Shown here: positions 8,646 to 17,399 of the stretch, piece by piece
How the letters are laid out: every line of letters begins with the position of its first letter
Numbering within the stretch: position 1 is the first letter of the stretch
NCBI GenBank assembly: GCA_016713665.1
Contig: JADJOR010000002.1
Location: 248,001-312,000, forward strand
Length of the DNA: 64,000 nucleotides
Origin: Deltaproteobacteria bacterium
Lineage (GTDB): Bacteria; Myxococcota_A; UBA9160; UBA4427
Direction: 5' to 3'
Notes under the pieces: model-generated
What the model was told of the DNA's origin: nothing
Database searches by the model: none
The model's input: only the letters and a program-made list of their open reading frames with translations
Made by a program: the position numbers and the translations under genes

Positions 8646-9575
8646 ATGACGAAGCGACGATTTCGGACCTGCTGGATCGTGACCCTCCTGGCCCTCGTCG
8701 CGGCGAGCCCGCAGCCGGCCCGCGCCCTCGCCATCGCGATTCGAGCGCCGATGATCGTCTTGGATCCCGCTTCGATCGAGTTCGACAGCGTCGACATGGG
8801 TGTCGCCCAGGTGAATCCCCTCGGCATCCTGCACGTGCTCGAGCCGGGCTATGCGGTCACGACCCAGGCCTGGGCGGACGACGTGAACGGCGTGCTCGCG
8901 GGGCGGGCGGGATTCGGTCTGATCCCCGACCGGCCGGGAGTCCTGCCGGCCGCGTTCGCCGAATCGAACGTCACCGGCGAAGGCACGGTGTCCGGCCCTC
9001 CAGGAATCTTTCATCTGATCACGATCGCGCTCGACCTGCATGGCCGCTTCGTCGGGCTCGACGGTTTTCCGAAGGTCGGCATGCGCGGCACGCTCTCGGT
9101 CGCCGGTGTCGCGGACGCGGAGCCGACCTATCAAGTCACGTCGGCGATCGATTGGGAGATCCCGGCCGGCCTGCCCGCCGTCCAGACGACGACCTGGGCG
9201 TTCAAGGGCAGCAATCCTTCCGAGGCCTACCCGGCCGCGACGCCGCTCGTCCTGAGCAGCCATCCCGATGCCCTGCTCGGTCAGGCACGCGTGACCTTCC
9301 TCGCGGAAGGGGGCACCGCGATCTTCGTCGAGGCCGATCTCCAGGGCAGCGCCGAGCCGCTCGTCTCCGACGGGATCTCGCGGGCGGGCGACGGTCAGAT
9401 CGATTTCGCCAATACCGGCACGCTGCGTGTCCAGCTCCCGCCGGGCGTCGAATTCGTGAATGCGACGGGCGTTCTCGCGAGCGACGTCGTCGTGCCGGAG
9501 CCGGCGATGGGTCTGATGATCGCTGCCGGCGCGAGCTTGCTCCTCGGCGTGCTCGGGCGGCGGGGTCCCGCCTAA
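8646..9575 (+). CDS. PEP-CTERM-anchored exported protein
   Basis: A 309-residue exported protein with an N-terminal signal peptide (TCWIVTLLALVAASPQPARA) and a C-terminal PEP-CTERM tail: the motif VPEP, a hydrophobic segment (AMGLMIAAGASLLLGVLG) and a final basic RR. In exosortase systems such tails route proteins to the outer surface, often with exopolysaccharide. No exosortase is encoded in this window, so it must be elsewhere. The central region is beta-rich and secretory in style and gives no recognisable catalytic motif. AAAGGA lies about twelve bases upstream of ATG 8646. Its stop overlaps the stop of the convergent gene at 9572. Confidence 0.85.
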   Translation: MTKRRFRTCWIVTLLALVAASPQPARALAIAIRAPMIVLDPASIEFDSVDMGVAQVNPLGILHVLEPGYAVTTQAWADDVNGVLAGRAGFGLIPDRPGVLPAAFAESNVTGEGTVSGPPGIFHLITIALDLHGRFVGLDGFPKVGMRGTLSVAGVADAEPTYQVTSAIDWEIPAGLPAVQTTTWAFKGSNPSEAYPAATPLVLSSHPDALLGQARVTFLAEGGTAIFVEADLQGSAEPLVSDGISRAGDGQIDFANTGTLRVQLPPGVEFVNATGVLASDVVVPEPAMGLMIAAGASLLLGVLGRRGPA

Positions 9576-10657
9576 CCCGCATCCCCCGAAATCACCGCCC
9601 CCGCCATCGGCGAATACGCGTGGCAGAGCGCCGTGTCGATGATCTGGTCGCCCGACTCGGGGTCGAACCAGCGGTCGACGTGGGCCCAGTGGTGGGGATG
9701 GACCATGTAGTCGACGCTGAGCCCCTCGAGCTTCTCGTATTCCTGCTCCCAGACGTGGGTCCAGGCGGGGACGTTCGAATTCGACCAGGCGAGCGGGATC
9801 GCGCGGGAGAGTCGCCAGTTCACGATCGAGGTCACGTGGGCCGGCATCTCGAGCAGGTCGCGCTCCCAGCGGTCGAGCTTCGAGCGCGCGACGCCGGGCA
9901 GCGCGCGGAAGAGGGCGGTCCGTTTGATGCCTTCTTTCAGGCCCGGGCGCGCAATGCCGGCGCCGACGGTCTCGAGGCCCAGCGCCGTCCAGCTCGAGCA
10001 GTGGCGGGTGAGGACCGGTGCTACGCCTTCGCGCCAGGCCGCGCTCTGGCGCGCCTTCTCCGCGGTCGCGCGGTCGGGGAAGCGCAGATCCCAGGTCAGG
10101 TGTCCCGCACCGTAGTCCGCGACGAGATTGGCGGCGATCCACGCCCCTTCGATCCCGGGCAGCGCGCGGCCCGCCGCGGCGAGGGTCTCCTCGACGGCCG
10201 TCACGTCGCCGTCCGTCGCGTTCGTCGGCAGATGGAGCTGCACCGTCTCCCGCCAGCCCCGCGTCGCGACGCGATGGGGCTCCGTATCGATCGGCGCGGG
10301 CCAGCTCGCCTCGGGCGCCCGCGGCGGCGAGCCCACCGCACCGGCGCCGAGCGGCTCCTCGACGAGATAGCGCCGCTCCCGTGAGACGATGATCGGATCG
10401 ACCGATGCCCAGAAGGCGGCGACCGCCGGATCGCCGGAAGCCGACCGCATCGCCCACCAGGATGGAATGTCCGCGACGCGCCAGCGCACGAAGAGCGTGA
10501 TCGGCTCGTCGAGCAGCTCGAAGGGCGGCGAGGTCCACGCATCGACGAAGACGAGACCCCGGCGCGCGGCGCCCGGGAGGTAGTCGGTCTGGATGCGCTG
10601 CTCGAGGCGGGCGCGATCCCTCGCGTGCACGGCGATCCGGTCCAGGGCGATGATCAA
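9572..10657 (-). CDS. Multi-domain dimeric alpha/beta-barrel (EthD/Dabb-like) protein
   Basis: A 361-residue protein made of about three ferredoxin-like alpha/beta modules of the EthD/Dabb/ABM type. The first begins IIALDRIAVHARDRARLEQR; the last (about 240-345), with TALFRALPGVARSKLDRWER and WEQEYEKLEGLSVDYMVHPH, resembles a Dabb stress-response domain. Such modules bind small aromatic ligands or haem, or act as cofactor-free oxygenases. No single catalytic residue is diagnostic here. It starts 33 bp after the stop of the N-formylglutamate amidohydrolase gene and is probably the last member of that operon. Its own stop overlaps the convergent PEP-CTERM gene. Role unknown. Confidence 0.65.
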   Translation of the reverse strand: MIIALDRIAVHARDRARLEQRIQTDYLPGAARRGLVFVDAWTSPPFELLDEPITLFVRWRVADIPSWWAMRSASGDPAVAAFWASVDPIIVSRERRYLVEEPLGAGAVGSPPRAPEASWPAPIDTEPHRVATRGWRETVQLHLPTNATDGDVTAVEETLAAAGRALPGIEGAWIAANLVADYGAGHLTWDLRFPDRATAEKARQSAAWREGVAPVLTRHCSSWTALGLETVGAGIARPGLKEGIKRTALFRALPGVARSKLDRWERDLLEMPAHVTSIVNWRLSRAIPLAWSNSNVPAWTHVWEQEYEKLEGLSVDYMVHPHHWAHVDRWFDPESGDQIIDTALCHAYSPMAGAVISGDAG

Positions 10658-10690
10658 GGCGAGGTCCTCCCGAGCGGGCTCGCCTCGACG

Positions 10691-11395
10691 CTAGCTCGTC
10701 CGGGAGAGAGCCTCGCGCAGGACGGGAGCCAGCCGCGCGACCCACGCGAGTCGCTCGCGGCGGCTTCCGAGCACGGCCTGATTGAGCTCGATCTCGAGGC
10801 CGAGATAGTCGCCCGGGCGGCGTTTGCGTCGGATCGCCGTGGGCAGCCCGTCGCTCGTGCCGCGGTAGGGGGCATTGCGACGGACGCGGACCTCGGGCGC
10901 TCGGGCGGCGAGGCCCGCGCGCAGCAGGTCGGCGAAGCGGCGTTCGCGCGGGCGCTGCGGGTCGTAGAGCAGGCCGAGCTCGAAGTCGCGGACGTCGTCG
11001 CCGAGGACGGGGGTGAAGCTGTGGACGGCGATGTGGACGACGGGGCGGGCGGCTTGCGTGACGGCGCGCTCGACGCGGGCCCAGTGGGGGGCGTGGAAGC
11101 GAGCGATCAGGGCGCGGCGCGCGGGGAGGGGGAGGTCGCGGGTGAAGCGTGAATAGACGGCGGGGTTGTGGGGCGAGCGGTTCAGGTCGACGAGCAGACG
11201 CGTCGTGGCGCCGGCGATGAGCGGCGCGGCGAGCCGGCGCGCGAGGCCGCGGGAGACGTCGAGGACGCCGGCGTCGTAGCCGCGGTGGGTCGCGAGGATC
11301 GCGCGCTCACCGCGAAAGAGCCCCGCGAATTCGCGCGGGACGTGGGCGCTCGCGTGCTCGCAGCTGAGGACCAGTCGGGACCTAACGCTCGGCAC
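10691..11395 (-). CDS. N-formylglutamate amidohydrolase family protein
   Basis: A 234-residue protein of the FGase family, zinc-dependent amidases best known for hydrolysing N-formylglutamate to glutamate. Conserved features are LVLSCEHASAHVP at the start, THRGYDAGV, LLVDLNRSPHNP and the His of IAVHSFTPVL, together forming the expected metal and substrate site. Glu at EIELNQAVL near the end matches the family. The GTG 11395 start overlaps the upstream GCS2 gene by 14 bp, so translation is likely coupled. In this context (C39-like, RimK-like and GCS2 genes just upstream) it more likely hydrolyses or edits an amide made by the ligases than serves histidine degradation; no hut genes are near. 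Confidence 0.85.
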   Translation of the reverse strand: MPSVRSRLVLSCEHASAHVPREFAGLFRGERAILATHRGYDAGVLDVSRGLARRLAAPLIAGATTRLLVDLNRSPHNPAVYSRFTRDLPLPARRALIARFHAPHWARVERAVTQAARPVVHIAVHSFTPVLGDDVRDFELGLLYDPQRPRERRFADLLRAGLAARAPEVRVRRNAPYRGTSDGLPTAIRRKRRPGDYLGLEIELNQAVLGSRRERLAWVARLAPVLREALSRTS

Positions 11396-12671
11396 GCAGC
11401 ATCCGCCCTTCGCGCAGGCAGTCGGCGAGCTCGCGCCAGACGGCGGTGAGGTGGTCGCGGGAGGGCGATCCGGTCGGTCCGCTGCGGCTCCCGCTCTGGC
11501 GGCGCAGGCGCTGCAGGATGCGGGTCGAGAGCGTCCCTTCGTCGCGGATCACGTCGAGGGGGCCACGCAGGGCGCGGTAGAGCGGATCCTCGGCGAAGTC
11601 CCGCTCGAGCAGCTCGCACCAGAGATCCGAGGCGCGCCGCGCCTGGCGATCGAAGCCGAGCGCTGCGAGGTAGTCGCCATCGACGACGTCCGCCCGCTCG
11701 GCCTCCTTCGTCGTCGCGCGCAGGATCTCGGCGAGCGCGCGGGTGTCGAGGGCGCGCAGGCGCGCCTGGCCCGCGGCGTCCATGCGACACAGGGCGCGCA
11801 GGCTCGCCGTGATCGCCGCGTGGATCGCGACGTCGGCGGCGGGCGTCTCCTGGACGTCGAGCACGCGGATCTCGAGGGCCATGCGATCGAAGCGCGCGAT
11901 CGCGCCCCGGGCGTTCAGCCACTCGTGCTGCAGCAGCCCCTCCGGATCGAGGGGCGCGATGTCCGCATAGATGCTCGAGAGGAGCCCTTGATAGTCGGCA
12001 CGGGTGAACACCGGCTCCGGGACGACGGAGCCCGAGACCGAGGGCACGCGGCGCGCGTTGCTGCGGTAGACGTCGAGCCGCGTGTCCATGAAGCCCGAGA
12101 TCCGGCCGTCGACGCACGGCGAGGAGGCGGCGAGCGCCGGCAGGATCGGCAGGATCGCGCGGATCGCGGCGTGGAGCCGGCCGAACTCGTCGTCGTTCGC
12201 GAAGGGGAGGTTCAGATGGGCGCTCTGGAGGTTGGCCCAGCCGTGGCCGCGGCAGTCGAAGATGCGGTGGAACGCGTCGTAGATCTCGTGGGAGCCGTGG
12301 GGCCAGAGCTCGAAATCCCGCGCCGCGTCCATCCAGGGATGCATCGCGGTCGGCAGGATCCGGGCGCCCATCGGCGCGAGCAGCGCCTCGATCCGCCGCA
12401 GCTCCGCGGCGAAGCCGTCGCCGACCCCCGCGAAGCCGGGAACGGGCCCGTTGGTCTTGACCTCGATCACGTGGCGCGCGAGCTCGTTCGACCAGGCGAA
12501 GGGACCGCGCTCGATCTCGTTCTCGATCGCGCCGGACTCCGCCTCGATCAGCCGATCCGCGATCGGCTTCACGTCGAGGGTCCCGGCGTCGACGATCATG
12601 TACTCGAGCTCGATGCCGAAGCCCTCGAAGAGCGAGAGCACGCGGCGCTCGCCCGACTCTTCACCCGACAT
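11382..12671 (-). CDS. Glutamate-cysteine ligase family 2 (GCS2) amidoligase
   Basis: A 429-residue member of the GCS2 family, ATP-dependent ligases of the glutamine-synthetase-like fold that join the gamma-carboxylate of glutamate, or a related acid, to an amine such as cysteine. Features: FGIELEYMIVDAGTLDVKP at the N-terminus (Glu ligands for Mg-ATP), the His-rich QSAHLNLPFAND strand, and ALEIRVLDVQETPAADVA near the C-terminus. It starts at ATG 12671 inside the 3' end of the RimK-like gene (11 bp overlap) and overlaps the next gene by 14 bp. The family includes classical gamma-glutamylcysteine synthetases and YbdK-like weak carboxylate-amine ligases; the gene neighbourhood argues for a specialised amide product. 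Confidence 0.85.
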   Translation of the reverse strand: MSGEESGERRVLSLFEGFGIELEYMIVDAGTLDVKPIADRLIEAESGAIENEIERGPFAWSNELARHVIEVKTNGPVPGFAGVGDGFAAELRRIEALLAPMGARILPTAMHPWMDAARDFELWPHGSHEIYDAFHRIFDCRGHGWANLQSAHLNLPFANDDEFGRLHAAIRAILPILPALAASSPCVDGRISGFMDTRLDVYRSNARRVPSVSGSVVPEPVFTRADYQGLLSSIYADIAPLDPEGLLQHEWLNARGAIARFDRMALEIRVLDVQETPAADVAIHAAITASLRALCRMDAAGQARLRALDTRALAEILRATTKEAERADVVDGDYLAALGFDRQARRASDLWCELLERDFAEDPLYRALRGPLDVIRDEGTLSTRILQRLRRQSGSRSGPTGSPSRDHLTAVWRELADCLREGRMLRAER

Positions 12672-14136
12672 GGTCGTATCCCGATTCGCCGCGGCGGTCG
12701 AGCCGCACGCGGAACCATTGCATGATGCGCCGGTAGACCTCGTCCCCGAGCACCGCGTCCTCGTAGCCGACCTCGATGTTGGGATTGTCGTTGATCTCGA
12801 TCACGAGAAACTCCCCGTCGATCTCCTTCAGGTCGACGCCGTAGAGGCCATCGCCGATGAGACGCGCCGCGCGCACCGCGACGTCGAGGAGCTTCGCCGG
12901 CACGTCCGAAAGGGCGAAGGTCTCGACCTTGCCATAGCGCCGGAAGCCCGACGGGCCCGTCCGGACGATCTGCCAATGGCCCTTCGCCATGTGGTAGCGA
13001 CAGGCGAAGAGGGCCTCGCCGTCCAGCACGCCGATCCGCCAGTCGAACTCCGAAGCGGTGAACGCCTGGGCCACCACGAGCTCCGAGTCGTGCAGGAAGA
13101 GCTCCGCCTTCTCGCGCAGCTCCTCCATCGTCGTCGCCTTCGTCACCCCGCGCGAGAAGGCCGAGTCCGGCCGCTTCAGGACGCAGGGCAGGCCGACGGC
13201 CTTCGAGATCTCGTCGATCGAGTCCTCGTGGGCCACGAAGGTCTTCGGATGGGGAATGTCGTGACGTGAGAAGAGCTCGGCCAGGAAGACCTTGTTCGAG
13301 CAGCGCAGGATCGAGATCGGGTCGTCGATCACGATCAGCCCCTCGGTCGCGGCCCGCCGAGACATCCGGTAGGTCGGCCCGTTGACGTAGGTCGTTTCCC
13401 GGATGAAGAGGGCGTCGAACTCGCCGATGTCCTCGGCGTCGTCGCGCTCGATCAGGTGGGGATCGATGCCGACCTCGCGGGCGGCCTTCGCGAACTTCCG
13501 CAGCGTCTGCTCGTTCGACGGCGAGTCCTCGGCCTTGGGGTCGTGGAGGATCGCGAGGTCGTATTGATATTTGCGGGCCGGGGTCGAGCGCGGGCTGCGG
13601 CTGAAATGCTTCTCGGCCTGGGCGATCACGAAGCTGCGGTGGCTCTCCGGGATTTCGCCCGTCGAGATCGGCCGGACCGACGAGAGCCGCCACTCGTCCT
13701 CGAAGCGCTCGAACGAGGCACGCAGCAGCGGCACCGAGAACTGTTCGTAGAGCGCGCGCGAGAGCGCGTCGTAGCGCTTCGAGAGGTTGCGGCCGAAGTA
13801 GACGGAGAGCTCGAAGCGCTTGCCGCGCAGGGGCGCGAGGGCGCGCTGGATCAGCTCCTCCATCTGCTCCGAGACGATCCGGACGACCGGCGAGAGGCGC
13901 AGGTCCTGGAGCGTCTCGACGGTCGGCAGCGGCCGATGGCCCCTTGCGGCGGCGAGCAGCGAGACGTAGTAGCCGACCGTCTGATAGCCGTAGGTCCGGC
14001 AGAAATTGTAGACCCGGACGCCTCGCCGACCGGCCCACTCGCCGCCGACGAGATAATCCTTGGCCGCGACCACCGTCGCGCCCTTCAGCGCCAGCGGCCA
14101 GCGCTTCACGTTCTCGATCACGATGATCGACTTCAA
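12661..14136 (-). CDS. RimK-like ATP-grasp ligase with RLAN domain
   Basis: A 491-residue protein. Residues 1-150 (KSIIVIENVKRWPLALKGAT onward, NFCRTYGYQTVGYYVSLLAA) match the RimK-like ATP-grasp N-terminal domain (RLAN). The C-terminal half is an ATP-grasp fold: LPCVLKRPDSAFSRGV binds ATP, DWRIGVLDGEALFACRYHM follows, and LVIEINDNPNIEVG supplies the Mg-binding Glu/Asn residues. Relatives add amino acids, often glutamate, to carboxylates of peptides or proteins. The start is TTG 14136: it overlaps the TGA of the upstream C39-like gene as TTGA and has GAGG seven bases before it. An open frame runs 323 codons further upstream but crosses the C39 gene in another frame and is spurious. Confidence 0.88.
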   Translation of the reverse strand: MKSIIVIENVKRWPLALKGATVVAAKDYLVGGEWAGRRGVRVYNFCRTYGYQTVGYYVSLLAAARGHRPLPTVETLQDLRLSPVVRIVSEQMEELIQRALAPLRGKRFELSVYFGRNLSKRYDALSRALYEQFSVPLLRASFERFEDEWRLSSVRPISTGEIPESHRSFVIAQAEKHFSRSPRSTPARKYQYDLAILHDPKAEDSPSNEQTLRKFAKAAREVGIDPHLIERDDAEDIGEFDALFIRETTYVNGPTYRMSRRAATEGLIVIDDPISILRCSNKVFLAELFSRHDIPHPKTFVAHEDSIDEISKAVGLPCVLKRPDSAFSRGVTKATTMEELREKAELFLHDSELVVAQAFTASEFDWRIGVLDGEALFACRYHMAKGHWQIVRTGPSGFRRYGKVETFALSDVPAKLLDVAVRAARLIGDGLYGVDLKEIDGEFLVIEINDNPNIEVGYEDAVLGDEVYRRIMQWFRVRLDRRGESGYDHVG

Positions 14137-14864
14137 TCCGAATCCTCGGGCGGCTCGAGCACGAGCATGTTGCCGTCGTAGGTGAGGACACCGAGCAGGA
14201 TCGCATTGATCAGGCGCGAGACCGGCACCCAGTAGATGTGCTTCTGGAATTGCGGGTGGGTCTCCGCCGGATCCGCGATCCGGACGGTCCGCTCCTCCTC
14301 GTCCCAGCCGGACAGCACGACGAAATGCCCGGTCGGTACGCCCCGGATGTCGTCGTCGGCGAGGGTGTCGGCGCCGATCTCGCGGGAGCTCGAGTAGAGG
14401 TAGGTCGACGAGAGGCCCGTCAGGATCGGCCGTTCGTCCTGCAGCCACTGGCGCAGGAGCCCCGTCGTCAGGTCGACCATCGCGAGCTCGCCGCCGAGCT
14501 CGAGGTATTCGACGTAGCTCCGGGTCGCGATCGAGAGCTTGGGGTCGTTCTTGGCCCGCTCCTGGGCGACGAGCTTGTCGATCAGGTCGCAGCTCTCGCC
14601 GTGGAACCAGGTCGGGTCGAAGATGGTGAGGTTGTAGGTGTACATGAGGGCGCGGTAGCCGCGCTTCAGCGCATGGATCGCGAGGTTGGCGGCGAGGGTG
14701 CCCCCCGTCTCGAGCTGGGGGACCTCGGCGATCACGTCCTCGAGGCTCTCGAGGTCCCCGTAATAGCGGTAGACCGCCTGGAGGCAGGTCGGGCCGCAGG
14801 TCGCGTCGTCGGGCTGACGATCGATCTCGAGGTCGAGGCTCTGGCGGGATGCGGAGGGCGGCAT
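14133..14864 (-). CDS. C39-like papain-fold peptidase
   Basis: A 243-residue papain-fold protein resembling C39 (double-glycine leader) peptidases but without transporter domains. The N-terminal ATCGPTCLQAVYRYYGD holds the nucleophile, about C23. VPTGHFVVLSGWD supplies the catalytic His (about 180), and RIADPAETHPQF the Asp (about 200). There is no signal peptide or membrane segment, so it acts in the cytoplasm. It is the first gene of an overlapping operon: its TGA shares bases with the TTG start of the RimK-like ligase. A peptidase next to two amide ligases suggests processing of a peptide substrate, or a transpeptidase-like step. Confidence 0.85.
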   Translation of the reverse strand: MPPSASRQSLDLEIDRQPDDATCGPTCLQAVYRYYGDLESLEDVIAEVPQLETGGTLAANLAIHALKRGYRALMYTYNLTIFDPTWFHGESCDLIDKLVAQERAKNDPKLSIATRSYVEYLELGGELAMVDLTTGLLRQWLQDERPILTGLSSTYLYSSSREIGADTLADDDIRGVPTGHFVVLSGWDEEERTVRIADPAETHPQFQKHIYWVPVSRLINAILLGVLTYDGNMLVLEPPEDSD

Positions 14865-15191
14865 TGGGGCTGAGATGGAGGCCTCGTGGCTCGCCGGGAA
14901 GGCTCCGGGCGGGCCGGAAGCGGGCGGTTTCGGGTCGAGGAGCGTGTCGGCCGATCGGGCGCCGGCTTGAATGGCGCGGAGGGTAGGGGCGACTCGAAAT
15001 GAGGCAAGAGGACGAGGCGTGACGGCCGGAGTCGGTCGATCGGGGATCGATGACGGCGGTGGTCATGAGCCCGGGCGTAGGCTGACCGTGTCCGCCCGTC
15101 CTCACCGGGCGGAGGATGCGGCCCGGCGATAAGCTCCCAATCGTCCTTTCGAGCCTACCCCGCGGCCGGTCCCGGACTCGAGGAACGTCCC
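14865..15191. other. Divergent intergenic region, C39 operon / hicBA
   Basis: A 327-bp gap between two divergently transcribed operons. It should contain both promoters, but I see no clear -35/-10 pair, no sigma-54 box, no convincing operator dyad and no small ORF with a ribosome binding site. Confidence 0.4.
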
Positions 15192-15389
15192 ATGCGTTTC
15201 AAGATCGCGATCCAGAAGACGGATGAAGGGTACTGCGTGTCGGTCCCCGGGCTCCCCGGCTGCTGGTCCCAGGGTGCCACCGAGCACGAGGCGATCCAGA
15301 ATATTCGCGATGCGATCATCGACTACCTGGCCGTCGTCGATGGCCTGCTCGAGGACGCGGAGATCCGCGAGATCGACGTCGCGGTCTGA
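15192..15389 (+). CDS. hicB: HicB-family antitoxin
   Basis: A 65-residue HicB-type protein consisting only of the partially degraded RNase-H-like fold: FKIAIQKTDEGYCVSVPGLP, then GCWSQGATEHEAIQNIRDAI. It would neutralise the HicA ribonuclease encoded immediately downstream. It lacks the C-terminal DNA-binding extension of longer HicB proteins, so autoregulation by this protein alone is uncertain. The antitoxin-first order is the reverse of the classical hicAB order but is common for this short subfamily. Confidence 0.88.
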   Translation: MRFKIAIQKTDEGYCVSVPGLPGCWSQGATEHEAIQNIRDAIIDYLAVVDGLLEDAEIREIDVAV

Positions 15390-15393
15390 GGTC

Positions 15394-15606
15394 GTGCCGA
15401 AAATTCCGGGCGTGAACCACCAGAAGGCGATCCGCGCCCTCGAACGGGCAGGCTTTCGGATCGCGCGGCAAGGCAAGCACGTCGTCATGACGGACGGCCG
15501 TCGGATCCTCACGATTCCGCGTCAGAACCCAATCAATGCCCTCACGATGGGCGGCATCGTGCGCGATGCAGGATTGTCGGTGGACGAGTTCAAGAGGTTG
15601 CTCTGA
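15394..15606 (+). CDS. hicA: HicA-family mRNA interferase toxin
   Basis: A 70-residue HicA/YcfA toxin, a double-stranded-RNA-binding-like fold that cleaves mRNA. Visible features are KIPGVNHQKAIRALERAGF and the catalytic His in RQGKHVVM, followed by RRILTIPRQNPINALTMGGI and a short helix DEFKRLL. GTG 15394, four bases after the hicB stop, gives the family N-terminus (MPKIPG); GTG 15412 is a poorer alternative. The pair forms a type II toxin-antitoxin module. Confidence 0.88.
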   Translation: MPKIPGVNHQKAIRALERAGFRIARQGKHVVMTDGRRILTIPRQNPINALTMGGIVRDAGLSVDEFKRLL

Positions 15607-15630
15607 AATTCCGGAATCAATTCCCGATCT

Positions 15631-17343
15631 TCAAGCCCTCCGCGCCGTCAGCGCCTCCGCGACCTTCCCGACCGGCCAGGGCTGGTGCTCCCGGTAGTCG
15701 TCCATCTTCGTCCTGCCCTCGGCGATCATGCCCCGGGCCGCGTCGAAGACGCGCCAGTGCATCGTCGGGCCGAAGAGCGGCTGGCTCTCGACCGAGATGA
15801 CGCGGACCTCTCCGTCCTCGAAGCCGCAGATCGGCTGGATCGCGCGCAGGAGCTGCTCGCCGTTCAGATGGCCGTCGCCGAAGTTCCAGCCGAGGATCGT
15901 GCCGCCCATCAGTTCGCCTTCGTACCAGTCGTAGTCGTCGATGTTCGACACGGCGACCGGCAGCGCCTCGAAGAGCGGGCGCCCCTGGAAATGCATGAAG
16001 CGCGAGACGAGCAGCATCACCTTCGAGAGCTCGAAGGCCGTGTCGTCGGGGATCATGTCGCGCATCTGCTCGAGGACGGTGCCGCTCGTCTTCTTGAGCT
16101 GCTTGAGCTTCTGGGCCGCCGGGCCCTTCTTGATCAGCCAGACGTTGTAGGCCCAGTTCCCGGCGTAGTACCGCATCGAGGGCAGGAACGAGACGTGGGC
16201 CGGGAAGAGATTGCCGTAGAGCGGAACCGCGACCAGCGAGAAGAGCATCGCGGACAAGAGCAGCGGCATCGCCGTCATGTCGAAGACGGAGGCCTCGGGA
16301 TGGAACCAGAACAGGAACCAGCCGCCGTAGATCATCAGGATGTTCCACTCGACGGGCATGCCGTTCGGGTTGTTGAGGCCGATGAAGCCGTGGAAGCCGG
16401 TGAACAGGATGCAGCCGCCGAGCAGGATCCACTCGTTGCCGGTCTGGGCCGCGAGCAGGAGGATGAAGGGGATCGAGATCTCCGAGACGTGGCCGAAGGC
16501 GGCCATGAAGGTCGCGAAGCGCGACGGGCGCAGGTCGTCGGGGAAGCTCGTGAAGAGGCTCTTCTTCAGGAACTTCGGGAAGAAGGGCCCGTTGTTCATC
16601 ATGAACATGATCACGGACGGGAAATGGCTGTTCCATTTCGAGACGCCCGCCCAGATCCAGATGAACGACCAGACGATCTTCGCCCCCGAGATCCAGAGGT
16701 CGTTCGCCATGGCGAAGGTCATGGCGCCCAGCACGACCCAGTAGTGCTCGTAGCGCGCGACCAGCATGAGCGTCTTGTCGAGGATGCCGTTCACGGCGAC
16801 CAGCACGAAGCACGGCAGCAGCAGCTCCGCGGTCACCTCGGGCGCGACGAGGACCCGGAGCAGCAGGACCTGGTTCAGCAGGTAGAGACCGACGTCGAGC
16901 AGATTGCGCGTGTCGCCGCCGATCAGCGGGACGCCGCGGAAGAGCGGGAGCTTGATGGTTCCGACGCGCGCGAAATGCCGATAGCCGCCGAACCACTTGT
17001 CGAAGCGGGCATTCATCGGACCCCAGCCGCAGCCGAAGCCGAAGAGCTCCCAGCAGATCGACCAGACCATCGCCTTCTTGAACGCCTCGTTCGAGAAGGC
17101 CCAGTCGCCGATCTGGAAGAAGCCGGGGTAGCCCGCATTGAAGCTGCACCAGAAGGCCCAGGCGCCGATCAGCACGAAGAAGTATTTCGCCCAGTAGAGC
17201 GCCATCACGCTCGGGCGGTTCGGGCTCGAGTTCGCCCAGGTCCGGCAGGCGAGGCGGACGCGCTCGGGGAAGGGCGCGTTCACGAGGCGCTGCGGATCGT
17301 AGGGCGGGAGGTCGGAGGGCGTGGCGGCTTGGGAGGTATTCAT
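15631..17343 (-). CDS. DUF3556-type polytopic membrane protein
   Basis: A 570-residue protein resembling the DUF3556 family known from actinobacteria, function unknown. About ten hydrophobic segments fill residues 45-400, for example YWAKYFFVLIGAWAFWCSF and LLLPCFVLVAVNGIL. Characteristic strings are FGFGCGWGPMNARF, PLFRGVPLIGGDTRNLLDVG, WAGVSKWNSHFPSVIMFMMN and SFPDDLRPSRFATFMAAFGH. The C-terminal 150 residues are soluble. ATG 17343 is chosen; the frame continues upstream only because it lies opposite coding sequence in trkH. It follows trkH by 56 bp on the same strand and may be co-transcribed with the Trk genes. Confidence 0.78.
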   Translation of the reverse strand: MNTSQAATPSDLPPYDPQRLVNAPFPERVRLACRTWANSSPNRPSVMALYWAKYFFVLIGAWAFWCSFNAGYPGFFQIGDWAFSNEAFKKAMVWSICWELFGFGCGWGPMNARFDKWFGGYRHFARVGTIKLPLFRGVPLIGGDTRNLLDVGLYLLNQVLLLRVLVAPEVTAELLLPCFVLVAVNGILDKTLMLVARYEHYWVVLGAMTFAMANDLWISGAKIVWSFIWIWAGVSKWNSHFPSVIMFMMNNGPFFPKFLKKSLFTSFPDDLRPSRFATFMAAFGHVSEISIPFILLLAAQTGNEWILLGGCILFTGFHGFIGLNNPNGMPVEWNILMIYGGWFLFWFHPEASVFDMTAMPLLLSAMLFSLVAVPLYGNLFPAHVSFLPSMRYYAGNWAYNVWLIKKGPAAQKLKQLKKTSGTVLEQMRDMIPDDTAFELSKVMLLVSRFMHFQGRPLFEALPVAVSNIDDYDWYEGELMGGTILGWNFGDGHLNGEQLLRAIQPICGFEDGEVRVISVESQPLFGPTMHWRVFDAARGMIAEGRTKMDDYREHQPWPVGKVAEALTARRA

Positions 17344-17399
17344 GGCGCGCGATGATAAACCGCCGCCTTCGCCTCGCGCGAGGCCCGGCGCGGCTCTTC

